A stretch of 64,000 bases of DNA from Chitinophaga sp. XS-30 (GTDB lineage: Bacteria > Bacteroidota > Bacteroidia > Chitinophagales > Chitinophagaceae): NCBI RefSeq assembly GCF_008086345.1, contig NZ_CP043006.1:2292032-2356031 (forward strand), written 5' to 3'. Shown one piece after another: positions 36,410 to 44,406 of the stretch (its first letter is position 1; every line of letters starts with the position of its first letter). The notes beneath the pieces are model-generated. The model was not told where the DNA came from and did not search any database. It saw nothing but the letters and a program-made list of their open reading frames with translations. The position numbers and the translations under genes are program-made.

Positions 36410-36661
36410 ATGTACCAGGTCATATTTGAGAAATCAGCCCAGAAGAAGCTATATAAGCTTCCTGCAGCGATCCGCGACAGGATTATTGCCAAAGTGAAAG
36501 CGCTGGTTACAGATCCCCGCCCGCCGGGTTGCAAGAAGCTTATGGGACGGGAGGGTTACCGGATCAGGGTAGGTGACTACCGGGTGATATACCTGATCGA
36601 GGATGAGAAGCTGATTGTACTTGTTGTTGATGTAGGGAACCGGAAGGATATCTATGAATGA
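36410..36661 (+). CDS. RelE/ParE-family toxin
   Basis: An 83-residue protein with the complete RelE fold: YQVIFEKSAQKKLYKLPAAI, GCKKLMGREGYRIRVGDYRV and IYLIEDEKLIVLVVDVGNRK. RelE toxins cut mRNA in the ribosomal A site and ParE toxins poison gyrase. The RIRVGDYRVIY and GNRKDIYE segments favour the RelE mRNase type. It follows its antitoxin by one base and is intact, with no frameshift or stop. Confidence 0.87.
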   Translation: MYQVIFEKSAQKKLYKLPAAIRDRIIAKVKALVTDPRPPGCKKLMGREGYRIRVGDYRVIYLIEDEKLIVLVVDVGNRKDIYE

Positions 36662-36701
36662 GACACTATCGATTACCTGCATGGAAGCACAACAGAAAAC
36701 C

Positions 36702-37538
36702 CTATCTCCCCTGCAACTCCTTTATCTTCTTTTCCAGTTTCTTTTTATCCTTCATATAAGGCGCCAGGTCAAACAACTCCACTTTCCTGTACTCCACAGG
36801 ATGGCTTTCACTTTGCAGGGAAATATAACCTTCACTGAGCAGTTTGCCCTGTTGTAATAATGCAGGGTCTGCATTGGAAACATTCCCGCCGCCGATCTGG
36901 GGTTTTTCGTACACCAGCACCGTATCTTTCTCTACAATATGTTTGATGATGGAATCCCCAAGCACCAGCACTTCCGCGGTCACCCACTGTTCGCCGTCAT
37001 AGGTCTTTGATTTTGAATCCACGCAATGCGCGGTGATCAGCTTGTCATTCATCACCACATTGGTGCCGGGTGTGCAGAGATTGGCCGTGCTGCGCTTGCC
37101 CCTGCCGGTACCGCCGAGCAACTGCACTTCAATGGAGATGGGGAAGTCCTGATTCACACCCATGGAAGCGGCGGATTGTGAATGGATCATCGCGCCGCTG
37201 TTGCGGATCGCCCAGCCGGGGCCGCCGGCCACCTGTTCGCCCACGAAGCGGTATTCCATCACCAGCAGGTAAGCGGAGAACTTCTTTTTATGGAAGATGT
37301 GGCCGTATTGTTCATCGAATGCCTTGTAGTTTTCATAAGACACGGCGAGGTTGCCGTTCTGTACCCGGAAAGTGTTGCCGTTGTTGTCATTCAGCTGATG
37401 GCCGGTGATCTTGATATCCCAGTCCTTCAGGTCTTTCCCGTTGAAGAGCTGCGTCCATCCCTTTTTTGTTTTTTGAGCGGAGCATGCGCCGCAGATGAGG
37501 GCGAGGCCAAGCGTTATACAAAGTTTCATTGTTCTCAT
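36702..37538 (-). CDS. DUF1080 (3-keto-disaccharide hydrolase) lipoprotein
   Basis: A 278-residue exported protein with a lipobox-like signal (LICGAC, Cys19) and one 3-keto-disaccharide hydrolase domain, a concanavalin-like fold. Landmarks are GWTQLFNGKDLKDW, FRVQNGNLAVSYENY, FSAYLLVMEYRFVGEQVAGG, NSGAMIHSQ, SIEVQLLGG, GEQWVTAEVLVLGDSIIKHI and the C-terminal EGYISLQSESHPVEYRKVEL. Some members cleave 3-keto-glycosides made by periplasmic sugar dehydrogenases; substrate here is unknown. A helical Lys-rich tail closes the protein. It is followed on the same strand side by a VanX-type gene upstream, 33 bases apart. Confidence 0.85.
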   Translation of the reverse strand: MRTMKLCITLGLALICGACSAQKTKKGWTQLFNGKDLKDWDIKITGHQLNDNNGNTFRVQNGNLAVSYENYKAFDEQYGHIFHKKKFSAYLLVMEYRFVGEQVAGGPGWAIRNSGAMIHSQSAASMGVNQDFPISIEVQLLGGTGRGKRSTANLCTPGTNVVMNDKLITAHCVDSKSKTYDGEQWVTAEVLVLGDSIIKHIVEKDTVLVYEKPQIGGGNVSNADPALLQQGKLLSEGYISLQSESHPVEYRKVELFDLAPYMKDKKKLEKKIKELQGR

Positions 37539-37571
37539 GTGGAGCGTTGATTAGGCTGTTAAGCTATGGAA

Positions 37572-38246
37572 TTAATTTAATTCATCAAACCCGATATCCA
37601 TCAGCGGATATATCTCGGGGTCCGCCAGGTAGTAATGCCACCATTCGGTATCCAGCGCCCTGAACCCGTATGCTTCCATCATGGTGCGCAGCAGCTCGCG
37701 GTTTTCGATCACCTCGGGAGCCAGGTCGGGGTAATCATGATGCGCTTTCTCTGTAAAGTTGTCGTAGTCCGTGGGCATGGGCAGCTCCCGGCCTGTTTTG
37801 AGATCGATGAGCGTGAGGTCTACCGCTACGCCGCGGTTATGACCGGAGCCTTTTTTGGGATCGGCGGCATACCGGTCGTCCGGCACCACTTCCCACATCT
37901 TTTCCGTGACGCGGTAAGGACGGTATCCATCGTAGATCTTCAGTCCCAGTCCCATTGGTTTCAGCGCGGCCTGCAGGCGCAGCAGCGCTTCATAGGCCGG
38001 GCGGCGCAGCCATGCCGCGGCAAAGGGGTAGAGCTGTTGCCCGGTAAAATTGGCGGAAGTGGCGTATCTTATATCTAAAGGAATGTCCGTTACCCGCACG
38101 AGCTGCATATTGCTGTCAGCCTGTACCAGCTTGTTGTATAGCGCGATGTCGCTGACTACGGGCAGGTCATATTTATTAAGCGGGATTTCCTGTGCAAAAA
38201 GGGGAGATGGAAGGCAAAATGCCAGTAAAATGAATATGTTTTTCAC
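37572..38246 (-). CDS. D-alanyl-D-alanine dipeptidase (VanX/DdpX, peptidase M15D)
   Basis: A 224-residue exported zinc peptidase with a signal peptide (MKNIFILLAFCLPSPLFA). The M15D zinc site is visible as SGHNRGVAVDLTL (His and Asp ligands), with the catalytic Glu and third ligand in EWWHYY. Family members hydrolyse D-Ala-D-Ala, either to recycle wall peptides or, with VanH/VanA, to give vancomycin resistance. No vanH or vanA homologue is nearby, so a recycling role in the periplasm is favoured. It lies 33 bases upstream of the DUF1080 gene and may be cotranscribed with it. Confidence 0.88.
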   Translation of the reverse strand: MKNIFILLAFCLPSPLFAQEIPLNKYDLPVVSDIALYNKLVQADSNMQLVRVTDIPLDIRYATSANFTGQQLYPFAAAWLRRPAYEALLRLQAALKPMGLGLKIYDGYRPYRVTEKMWEVVPDDRYAADPKKGSGHNRGVAVDLTLIDLKTGRELPMPTDYDNFTEKAHHDYPDLAPEVIENRELLRTMMEAYGFRALDTEWWHYYLADPEIYPLMDIGFDELN

Positions 38247-38361
38247 AATTTTGATTTATATCGATTTAAAAAATGGTCAAGAAAGTACAAAATCCGGGTA
38301 AAAAAGGATAGTAATAGGCCTGATAAATGAGGTATTTTAGAACCTTTAAAATAAACAAAAG

Positions 38362-39144
38362 ATGAGTTTGTTCCAATTAGAGGGTAAAGTGGCCGTTGTT
38401 ACCGGCGCCGGAAGCGGCATCGGGCAGGCCATAGCACGTTGTTTTGCGGGAGCCGGAGCGGTGGTGCATGTGCTGGAATTGAATGAGGAAGCGGGACAGG
38501 GAACGGTGAACGATATTGCCGCCGCAGGCGGAAAGGCATTCATCCATGCGGTGAATGTGGCGGAGCAGGCCAGTGTAAGCGCCGTGATGGAGAAGATCAT
38601 CGGCGGTGCCGGGCGGCTGGACATCCTCGTGAACTGTGCCGGCATTGCGCATGTAGGCAAGCTGGACACCACGGCGGAAGCGGATTTCGACCGGGTGTAC
38701 GCCGTGAACGTGAAAGGGACCTATAACTGCATGTATGCGGTGATCGGGCAGATGAAGGCGCAGGGCGGCGGCGTGATCCTCAATATTGCGTCCATCGCTT
38801 CCAGCGTGGGCATACCGGACCGGTTCGCCTATTCCATGAGCAAAGGCGCGGTGCTGACGATGACGCTGTCCGTTGCAAAGGATTACCTGGGCGAAGGGAT
38901 ACGCTGCAACTGCATTTCTCCCGCGCGTGTACATACGCCGTTCGTGGACGGGTTCATTGCGAAGAACTATCCCGGCAAGGAAAAGGAGATGTTTGAGAAA
39001 CTTTCTAAAACACAACCGATCGGGAGGATGGCGAAACCCGAAGAAGTGGGTTATCTTGCACTGTATCTCTGCTCGGATGAAGCAGGGTTTATTACAGGCT
39101 GCGATTACCCGATCGACGGCGGTTTCATCAAACTCAACAATTAA
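38362..39144 (+). CDS. SDR oxidoreductase, probable 2-keto-3-deoxy-L-fuconate dehydrogenase
   Basis: A 260-residue short-chain dehydrogenase with the cofactor motif TGAGSGIG at 14-21, NCAG at 91-94 and the catalytic pair Tyr157 and Lys161. Asp/Glu after the second strand (LELNE) favours NAD. In the non-phosphorylating fucose pathway such an enzyme oxidises 2-keto-3-deoxy-L-fuconate to the 2,4-diketo acid. The assignment to that step rather than to fucose dehydrogenase is inferred from position upstream of the FAH gene, since there are two SDR genes in the cluster. It is the first gene, and its stop is directly followed by the next ATG. Confidence 0.82.
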   Translation: MSLFQLEGKVAVVTGAGSGIGQAIARCFAGAGAVVHVLELNEEAGQGTVNDIAAAGGKAFIHAVNVAEQASVSAVMEKIIGGAGRLDILVNCAGIAHVGKLDTTAEADFDRVYAVNVKGTYNCMYAVIGQMKAQGGGVILNIASIASSVGIPDRFAYSMSKGAVLTMTLSVAKDYLGEGIRCNCISPARVHTPFVDGFIAKNYPGKEKEMFEKLSKTQPIGRMAKPEEVGYLALYLCSDEAGFITGCDYPIDGGFIKLNN

Positions 39145-39882
39145 ATGAAAAAAATTCTGATTCTCTGTGCCACAGCGGCTGTGCTGACGGCCTGCAACAA
39201 CAGCAAAAAGAAAGATTCCACGGCAAATGCTGACGCCATCACCCCGGCTACTCCGGGAGGAACATTTTCCGTAACATTTTCGGATCGCGACAAAGACACC
39301 TCCACCGTGCATTTCACCTTCACGGTAGATTCGCTGAAATATGAAAGGTCGTTCAACGACGTGCCTTTAATGAAGGGGCTCGACGATACTTCCCTGTACC
39401 GCATCCTCTGGGATGCACCGAACAGCGTGTGGATCGGTTTTGTGAAAGCCGACCGGGAGACGCGGTACTATCACGGCAGCCAGGACGGCCGCTCGCTGAA
39501 GATACTCTGGGTGCCTTCACCCCCGGCGAAGTACTACGAGTATATGGAAAAGAAAATGGGACTGGGCGATGCCATCAGGAATCAGCCGCGCGTGCTCAAA
39601 TACAAGGAGAACTTCCAGTCCGGCAACATCATTGCGGATTTCATCGTGGAAATACAGCCGGGTAACGCTACGGACGAGGTGAATGTGTATATCGAGTTCG
39701 GCGGCGTAACCAGGGTGCTGACGATGCCGGTGCCGGAAGGGGCCAAGCCTTACGTGCAGGCGTATAAGCAGGACCATTGCTTTGCCGGCCTGGAGATAGA
39801 TGGTGAGCTGGAGGAGTATTTCGAGATAAAGGTAGTGGGTGGCCGTATTGGCGCCCGGCAATTGAAAGCATTTGCGCAATAA
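39145..39882 (+). CDS. Lipoprotein of unknown function in the fucose cluster
   Basis: A 245-residue protein with a type II signal (MKKILILCATAAVLTAC, lipidated Cys17) and a Ser/Lys-rich linker. I do not recognise the family. The mature part is beta-rich (FSVTFSDRDKDTSTVHFTF, VNVYIEFGGVTRVLTMPVPE) with a single Cys in the tail segment QDHCFAGLEI. It starts immediately after the SDR stop codon, so it is translated from the same message. A role in handling a sugar or glycan at the cell surface is conceivable but unsupported. Confidence 0.7.
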   Translation: MKKILILCATAAVLTACNNSKKKDSTANADAITPATPGGTFSVTFSDRDKDTSTVHFTFTVDSLKYERSFNDVPLMKGLDDTSLYRILWDAPNSVWIGFVKADRETRYYHGSQDGRSLKILWVPSPPAKYYEYMEKKMGLGDAIRNQPRVLKYKENFQSGNIIADFIVEIQPGNATDEVNVYIEFGGVTRVLTMPVPEGAKPYVQAYKQDHCFAGLEIDGELEEYFEIKVVGGRIGARQLKAFAQ

Positions 39883-39927
39883 GATGATCGGGTCAAGCCC
39901 GTTCGCATAAAAAATAAATATTAACAG

Positions 39928-40002
39928 ATGAAACCGAGCATGGTAAGCATTTTCGTACAGGAACATGTTAGTGCGAGGCTCCATCTGGCCCGTAAAAAAT
40001 AA
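39928..40002 (+). CDS. Mini-ORF 1 of the tandem array (24 residues)
   Basis: It reads MKPSMVSIFVQEHVSARLHL and ends ARKK, with the stop inside the next leader. The same A-rich leader that serves the FAH gene precedes it. Whether it is translated is unknown; it may be a relic of duplication or a leader peptide. Confidence 0.25.
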   Translation: MKPSMVSIFVQEHVSARLHLARKK

Positions 40003-40012
40003 ATATTAACAG

Positions 40013-40087
40013 ATGAAACCGAGCATAGTGAGCATTTTCGGACAGGAACATGTTAGTGTTAGGCTCCATCTGGCCCGTAAAAAATAA
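40013..40087 (+). CDS. Mini-ORF 2 of the tandem array (24 residues)
   Basis: It is a near-copy of mini-ORF 1 (MKPSIVSIFGQEHVSVRLHL, ending ARKK), with three amino-acid changes and the same length and leader. The preserved frame between copies 1 and 2 is compatible with translation but could be chance over so short a stretch. Confidence 0.25.
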   Translation: MKPSIVSIFGQEHVSVRLHLARKK

Positions 40088-40097
40088 ATATTAACAG

Positions 40098-40178
40098 ATG
40101 AAACCGAGCATAAAAGCATTTTCGTACAGGAACATGTTCGTGCGAGGCTCCATCTGGCCCGTAAAAAATAAATATTAA
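40098..40178 (+). CDS. Mini-ORF 3 of the tandem array (26 residues, frame shifted)
   Basis: It starts MKPSI like the others, but a one-base deletion moves it to another frame (KAFSYRNMFVRGSIWP...). It stops three bases before the FAH start codon, so terminating ribosomes could re-initiate on the FAH gene. Confidence 0.22.
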   Translation: MKPSIKAFSYRNMFVRGSIWPVKNKY

Positions 40179-40181
40179 CAG

Positions 40182-41036
40182 ATGAAACTTATCAGGTTCG
40201 GATTACCGGGAGAGGAAAAACCTGGCATCATAACAGATGCCGGCATGTTTGATGCAAGCGCTTTTGGAGAGGATTTCGGAGAGCGTTTCTTTGAAACGGA
40301 AGGGCTGGACCGTCTGTCCAAATGGTGGGCGGTGAACAGCGGCAATTGTCCGCGTGTACCCGATGACGTGAGACTGGGACCACCGGTGCAGCGCCCTTCC
40401 AAGATCATCTGCATCGGTCTGAATTATGCTGACCATGCCCGGGAAACCAATGCCCAGATACCGAAAGAGCCGATCGTGTTCTTCAAATCCACCTCCTCGC
40501 TGGTTGGTCCGAATGACAACCTGATCATTCCCCGCAACAGTGAGAAAACCGACTGGGAAGTTGAGCTGGCGGTGGTAATAAGCAAAAAGGCCAGTTATGT
40601 AGCGGAGAAAGATGCGATGGACCATGTAGCCGGTTACGCCCTGCATAACGACTACAGCGAACGCGCCTTCCAGCTGGAAAGAGGCGGGCAGTGGGTGAAA
40701 GGGAAAAGCAATGACACCTTTGCGCCGCTCGGCCCCTGGCTGGCTACAAAAGAGGAGATCGCGGATATCGATAATCTTCGTTTATGGCTGACCGTGAACG
40801 GGAAAAAGATGCAGGACGGCAATACTTCCAACCTCATTTTCAAGATACCCTTCATCGTGTCTTACCTCAGCCAGTTCATGACCCTGCTTCCGGGGGATGT
40901 GATCTCCACCGGCACGCCTGCAGGCGTGGGCCTGGGTTTCAACCCGCCGGTGTATCTCAAAGCGGGGGATGTGATAGAATTGGGCATTGAGGGGCTTGGA
41001 TCATCAAAACAAACCGCCGTAGCCTGGCAGAAATGA
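40182..41036 (+). CDS. FAH-family hydrolase, probable 2,4-diketo-3-deoxy-L-fuconate hydrolase
   Basis: A 284-residue fumarylacetoacetate-hydrolase-fold enzyme. The metal site and core appear as IICIGLNYADHARE, EPIVFFKSTSSLVGP, DWEVELAVVISKKA and GDVISTGTPAGVGLG. In the non-phosphorylating L-fucose route this family cleaves 2,4-diketo-3-deoxy-L-fuconate to pyruvate and lactate, and the neighbouring mutarotase, lactonase, SDR and FucP genes support that. Ureidoglycolate lyase is an older database label for the same fold. The start codon is the last of four repeated ATGAAA sites. Confidence 0.87.
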   Translation: MKLIRFGLPGEEKPGIITDAGMFDASAFGEDFGERFFETEGLDRLSKWWAVNSGNCPRVPDDVRLGPPVQRPSKIICIGLNYADHARETNAQIPKEPIVFFKSTSSLVGPNDNLIIPRNSEKTDWEVELAVVISKKASYVAEKDAMDHVAGYALHNDYSERAFQLERGGQWVKGKSNDTFAPLGPWLATKEEIADIDNLRLWLTVNGKKMQDGNTSNLIFKIPFIVSYLSQFMTLLPGDVISTGTPAGVGLGFNPPVYLKAGDVIELGIEGLGSSKQTAVAWQK

Positions 41037-41043
41037 TAACGCC

Positions 41044-41373
41044 ATGAAGAGATATTGCCTTGCACTCGATCTGAAAGACGATCAGACACTGATTGCGGAA
41101 TACGAAGCGTATCACCGCAATGTATGGCCGGAGATTCAGGAAAGCATCCGTACCGCAGGGATCACCGCGCTGGAGATCTATCGCGCCGGTAACCGGATGT
41201 TCATGATCATGGAAGTGGACGGCAGCTTTTCTTTCGAGCGCAAATCCGCTATGGACGCCGCCAATCCCAAAGTGCAGGAATGGGAAGAACTGATGTGGAC
41301 ATACCAGCAGGCCATACCCGTAGCCAAACCCGGTGAGAAATGGGTGTTAATGGACAAGATATTTACGTTATGA
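41044..41373 (+). CDS. RhaM-family sugar mutarotase (probable L-fucose mutarotase)
   Basis: A 109-residue protein of the L-rhamnose mutarotase fold: YEAYHRNVWPEIQESIRTAG with the catalytic His, ALEIYRAGNRMFMIMEV, and a C-terminal PVAKPGEKWVLMDKIFTL with the family Trp. It interconverts the anomers of a 6-deoxyhexose so the dehydrogenase gets its preferred form. Fucose rather than rhamnose is inferred from the cluster, which has no rhamnose isomerase or kinase. Its stop overlaps the next start as ATGA. Confidence 0.87.
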   Translation: MKRYCLALDLKDDQTLIAEYEAYHRNVWPEIQESIRTAGITALEIYRAGNRMFMIMEVDGSFSFERKSAMDAANPKVQEWEELMWTYQQAIPVAKPGEKWVLMDKIFTL

Positions 41374-42200
41374 CAATAGATGCGCACCAGCATTTCTGGA
41401 TATTCGATCCTGAACGGGATGCCTGGATCACGGAAGATATGAGCGTTATCCGCAAAAACTTCCTGCCGGCGGACCTTGCGCCGGTGCTGGAAGCGAACGG
41501 GATAGACGGATGTGTGGCCGTGCAGGCGGACCAGAGCGAGGCGGAAACGGATTTCTTGTTGCAGCTCGCGGAAGAAAATACCTTCATTAAAGGTGTGGTA
41601 GGATGGGTGGACCTCCGGTCGCCTTCCGTGGAAGAGCGGGTACAGCATTATGCACAGTATCCGCTGCTGAGAGGGTTCCGGCATATCGTACAGGGAGAAG
41701 CCGATCCGGCGTTTTTGCAAGGGGAAGATTTCTGCCGCGGCATCAAAGCGCTGGCTGCATACGATCTCACGTACGATATCCTCATCTTCCCGCATCAGTT
41801 ACCTGCGGCTTTGGCGTTCGTACAAAAGTTTCCCGGTCAGCGTTTCGTGATCGATCATCTGGCAAAGCCGTATATCCGTAAAGGTGAAGTGAAAGGATGG
41901 GAGGAAGATATCCGCGCAATGGCGCAGCATGATCATGTGTATTGCAAGCTGAGCGGGATGGTAACGGAAGCGGATATGCAAAACTGGAAGCAGGAAGACT
42001 TTTCACCCTACCTCGATGTAGCGCTGGAAGCCTTTGGGGCGGACAGGCTGATGTATGGTTCGGACTGGCCGGTATGCCTCCTTGCGGCAGATTACCCTGA
42101 AATGAAAAAACTGGTGACGGATCATATCGCGCATTTATCCGCCGCCGAGCAGGCGCAGATCATGGGCGGCAATGCAGCATCATTTTATAAACTCGTTTAA
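41370..42200 (+). CDS. Amidohydrolase-family lactonase (probable L-fuconolactonase)
   Basis: A 276-residue amidohydrolase_2 protein. Metal-site residues are visible in IDAHQHFWIF, RGFRHIVQGE, FVIDHLAKPYI, HVYCKLSGMV and YGSDWPVC. It should hydrolyse L-fucono-1,5-lactone, the product of fucose dehydrogenase, to L-fuconate. The ATG at 41370 overlaps the mutarotase stop and begins directly with the conserved strand; an in-frame upstream ATG at 41340 would add ten residues from within the previous gene. Confidence 0.87.
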   Translation: MTIDAHQHFWIFDPERDAWITEDMSVIRKNFLPADLAPVLEANGIDGCVAVQADQSEAETDFLLQLAEENTFIKGVVGWVDLRSPSVEERVQHYAQYPLLRGFRHIVQGEADPAFLQGEDFCRGIKALAAYDLTYDILIFPHQLPAALAFVQKFPGQRFVIDHLAKPYIRKGEVKGWEEDIRAMAQHDHVYCKLSGMVTEADMQNWKQEDFSPYLDVALEAFGADRLMYGSDWPVCLLAADYPEMKKLVTDHIAHLSAAEQAQIMGGNAASFYKLV

Positions 42201-42209
42201 ATTCTACAT

Positions 42210-42992
42210 ATGGATCTCGGATTACAGGATAAAGTAGTGATCGTCACCGGCGGCGCCAAAGGTATCGGTGAAGCGATCTCGAAACTCATTGCCGCGGAAG
42301 GCGGTATTGTGGTGATCGCAGGCCGTAATGCGGCAGATAATGAAAAAACGGTATCGGCTATACGCCAGGCTGGTGGCAAGGCCACCGGCGTTACGGCGGA
42401 GCTGGGGAAAGTGGAGGATTGTAAAAAAGTGATCGACGCCACGGTAAAGGAGTATGGGCGGATAGATGCGCTGGTCAATAATGCCGGGGCCAATGACGGC
42501 GTAGGGCTGGAAAGCGGTGATCCGGAAAAGTTCATGGCATCGTTGCAGCAAAATCTTTCGCATTACTACAACCTTGCGCATTATGCACTGCCTTACCTGA
42601 AAGCGGTAAAAGGCAATATTGTGAACATCGGTTCCAAAGTAGCCACCACCGGTCAAGGCAATACATCCGGTTATGCCGCGTCCAAAGGCGCTATCAATGC
42701 ATTGACGCGTGAATGGGCGGTGGAGCTACTGCCGTTTTCTGTAAGGGTGAACACGGTGATCCCTGCGGAGGTATGGACGCCGCTGTATGAAACCTGGATA
42801 CAGTCCCTCCCCAACCCGAAGGAAAAACTGGCATCCATCGTATCCAAAATACCGCTGGAGCAAAGGATGACCACGTCTGAAGAAATCGCCGGGATGACGG
42901 TGTTCCTGCTGTCTTCCCGCTCATCCCACACCACCGGCCAGATCGTGTATGTGGATGGCGGTTATACGCATCTCGACCGGTCCATCAGCTGA
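42210..42992 (+). CDS. SDR oxidoreductase, probable L-fucose dehydrogenase
   Basis: A 260-residue short-chain dehydrogenase with TGGAKGIG at 13-20, NNAG at 90-93, Tyr155 and Lys159. The Arg in IAGRN after the second strand suggests NADP use is possible. Its place next to the lactonase and before the transporter fits the first oxidation of L-fucose to the lactone, although the alternative assignment with the first SDR of the cluster cannot be excluded by eye. It lies 9 bases after the lactonase and 31 before fucP. Confidence 0.82.
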   Translation: MDLGLQDKVVIVTGGAKGIGEAISKLIAAEGGIVVIAGRNAADNEKTVSAIRQAGGKATGVTAELGKVEDCKKVIDATVKEYGRIDALVNNAGANDGVGLESGDPEKFMASLQQNLSHYYNLAHYALPYLKAVKGNIVNIGSKVATTGQGNTSGYAASKGAINALTREWAVELLPFSVRVNTVIPAEVWTPLYETWIQSLPNPKEKLASIVSKIPLEQRMTTSEEIAGMTVFLLSSRSSHTTGQIVYVDGGYTHLDRSIS

Positions 42993-43023
42993 TACATCAT
43001 CATTCACCTATAAAGCAATCCAT

Positions 43024-44316
43024 ATGGCAGGCGGCGCAGCTTCCACGACCACGTACACTTCCGCCGGGAACAAAGCCGGGAAGTATCTATTCCCCTTTAT
43101 TCTCGTTACCAGCCTGTTCTTTTTGTGGGCGCTGGTGCACAACCTCAGCCCGATATTGATACCGCATCTGAAAAAGGCCTGCCGGCTGACGGACACGCAA
43201 TCGTCCTTCATCGATTCCGCGATATTCGTGGCTTATTTTCTGCTGGCGCTGCCTGCGGGATATATCATGAAGCGGTTCGGCTTCAAGTCGGGCATCATAC
43301 TGGGTTTGCTATTGTATGCCATCGGGGCTTTCCTGTTCATTCCCGCCGCCAATTCAGGGCAGTACATGTTCTTCCTGGTGGCGTTGTTCATCATTGCATC
43401 AGGATTAACCTTCCTGGAAACGGCCGCCAATCCTTATGTGACCATTCTGGGCAGTCCGGATACCGCTACTTTCCGGCTGAACCTCGCGCAGTGCTTTAAC
43501 GGGGTGGGTGCATTCATCGGCCCGGTGATCGGTGCAAAGTTCATCCTCTCCGGAACGGAATACACGGAAGCGCAGATGAATGCCATGCCCGCAGCTGAAT
43601 TGCAGCAGTATCTGGCTACGGAAGCCGCCGCGGTAAAAATGCCTTACATGATCATCGGCATCGTTGTGTTGCTGGTAGCGGTGTTATTCATCTTTACAAA
43701 AATGCCCGATGTGAAGGAGGAAGAGAGTGGCGGAAATCCCGCACAGGAAGGCAGTATTTTCAAACACCGGCACCTGATCGCCGCGATCGTTACCCAGTTC
43801 TTTTACGTGGGCGCACAGGTAGGTGTCAACGCTTTCTTTATCCGCTTTGCGAAATATGCCGGTGGCATGCCGGAGAAAGATGCCGCTTATCTCCTGGGCG
43901 CGGTGGCCGGTCTTGGTTTCATGATCGGGCGGTTCGTAGGCACTTTCCTCATGCGGTTCATGAAGCCGCAGGTGCTGTTATCGCTGTACGCATTATTGAA
44001 CCTGGTATTGATCGGCATCGCCATGACGGTGAAAGGAGATGTGGCGGTATGGGCCGTGCTGGCCGTTCCGTTCTTTATGTCCATCATGTTCCCGACCATC
44101 TTTTCCCTGGGCCTGCAGGGGCTTGGCGGCGGCCATACCAAACTCGGTTCTTCCATGCTGGTGATGGCGATCGTGGGCGGCGCTATCTGTCCCCCGCTGA
44201 TGGGGCTGATCTCGGATGCATCGAATATCCAGATGGCTTACCTCGTGCCGCTGGTGTGCTTTGCCGTGGTGCTGTGGTTCGGTACGAAAGGATACAAACT
44301 GGCGAGAGCGCAGTAA
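43024..44316 (+). CDS. fucP: L-fucose:H+ symporter family transporter
   Basis: A 430-residue major-facilitator protein with twelve membrane segments. FucP landmarks are LFFLWALVHNLSPILIPHLK, FLLALPAGYIMKRFGFKSGI, LTFLETAANPYVTILG, FYVGAQVGVNAFFIRFAKYA and FMSIMFPTIFSLGLQGLG. It brings L-fucose across the inner membrane with protons. The ATG at 43024 gives a short polar N terminus; an upstream in-frame ATG at 42949 lies inside the SDR gene. It is the last gene of the cluster, followed by a terminator. Confidence 0.92.
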   Translation: MAGGAASTTTYTSAGNKAGKYLFPFILVTSLFFLWALVHNLSPILIPHLKKACRLTDTQSSFIDSAIFVAYFLLALPAGYIMKRFGFKSGIILGLLLYAIGAFLFIPAANSGQYMFFLVALFIIASGLTFLETAANPYVTILGSPDTATFRLNLAQCFNGVGAFIGPVIGAKFILSGTEYTEAQMNAMPAAELQQYLATEAAAVKMPYMIIGIVVLLVAVLFIFTKMPDVKEEESGGNPAQEGSIFKHRHLIAAIVTQFFYVGAQVGVNAFFIRFAKYAGGMPEKDAAYLLGAVAGLGFMIGRFVGTFLMRFMKPQVLLSLYALLNLVLIGIAMTVKGDVAVWAVLAVPFFMSIMFPTIFSLGLQGLGGGHTKLGSSMLVMAIVGGAICPPLMGLISDASNIQMAYLVPLVCFAVVLWFGTKGYKLARAQ

Positions 44317-44341
44317 AGGAATACATTCATTTTCAATAGCG

Positions 44342-44377
44342 AACGCTGTAAGGCCGCAAGGTTTTACAGCGTTTTTT
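44342..44377 (+). terminator. Terminator of the fucose cluster, GNRA-capped
   Basis: A 14-bp stem including two G-U pairs (AACGCTGTAAGGCC with GGTTTTACAGCGTT) is capped by a GCAA tetraloop and runs into six T residues (44372-44377). Confidence 0.9.
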
Positions 44378-44406
44378 GTTGTAACTTCAGAGGAGAAACC
44401 ACCGAT

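Larger units (their letters stand above)
39908..40181 (+). repeat. Tandem array of three 84-85 base units ending at the FAH start codon
   Basis: The leader AAAAATAAATATTAACAG followed by ATGAAA occurs four times, with ATGs at 39928, 40013, 40098 and 40182. Spacing is 85, 85 and 84 bases. The last ATG is the start of the FAH gene, so each unit is a near-copy of its ribosome-binding region plus start codon. Units 1 and 2 differ at about six positions; unit 3 has a one-base deletion near its start. Each unit is open as a mini-ORF. Confidence 0.9.

Noticed and set aside
37572-38246. Vancomycin resistance operon
   Set aside because: Only a VanX-type dipeptidase is present, with no vanH, vanA or two-component regulator nearby. 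Peptide recycling is more likely.
39908-40181. CRISPR-like array
   Set aside because: The units are 84-85 bases and nearly identical throughout, with no unique spacers and no cas genes. It is a tandem duplication.
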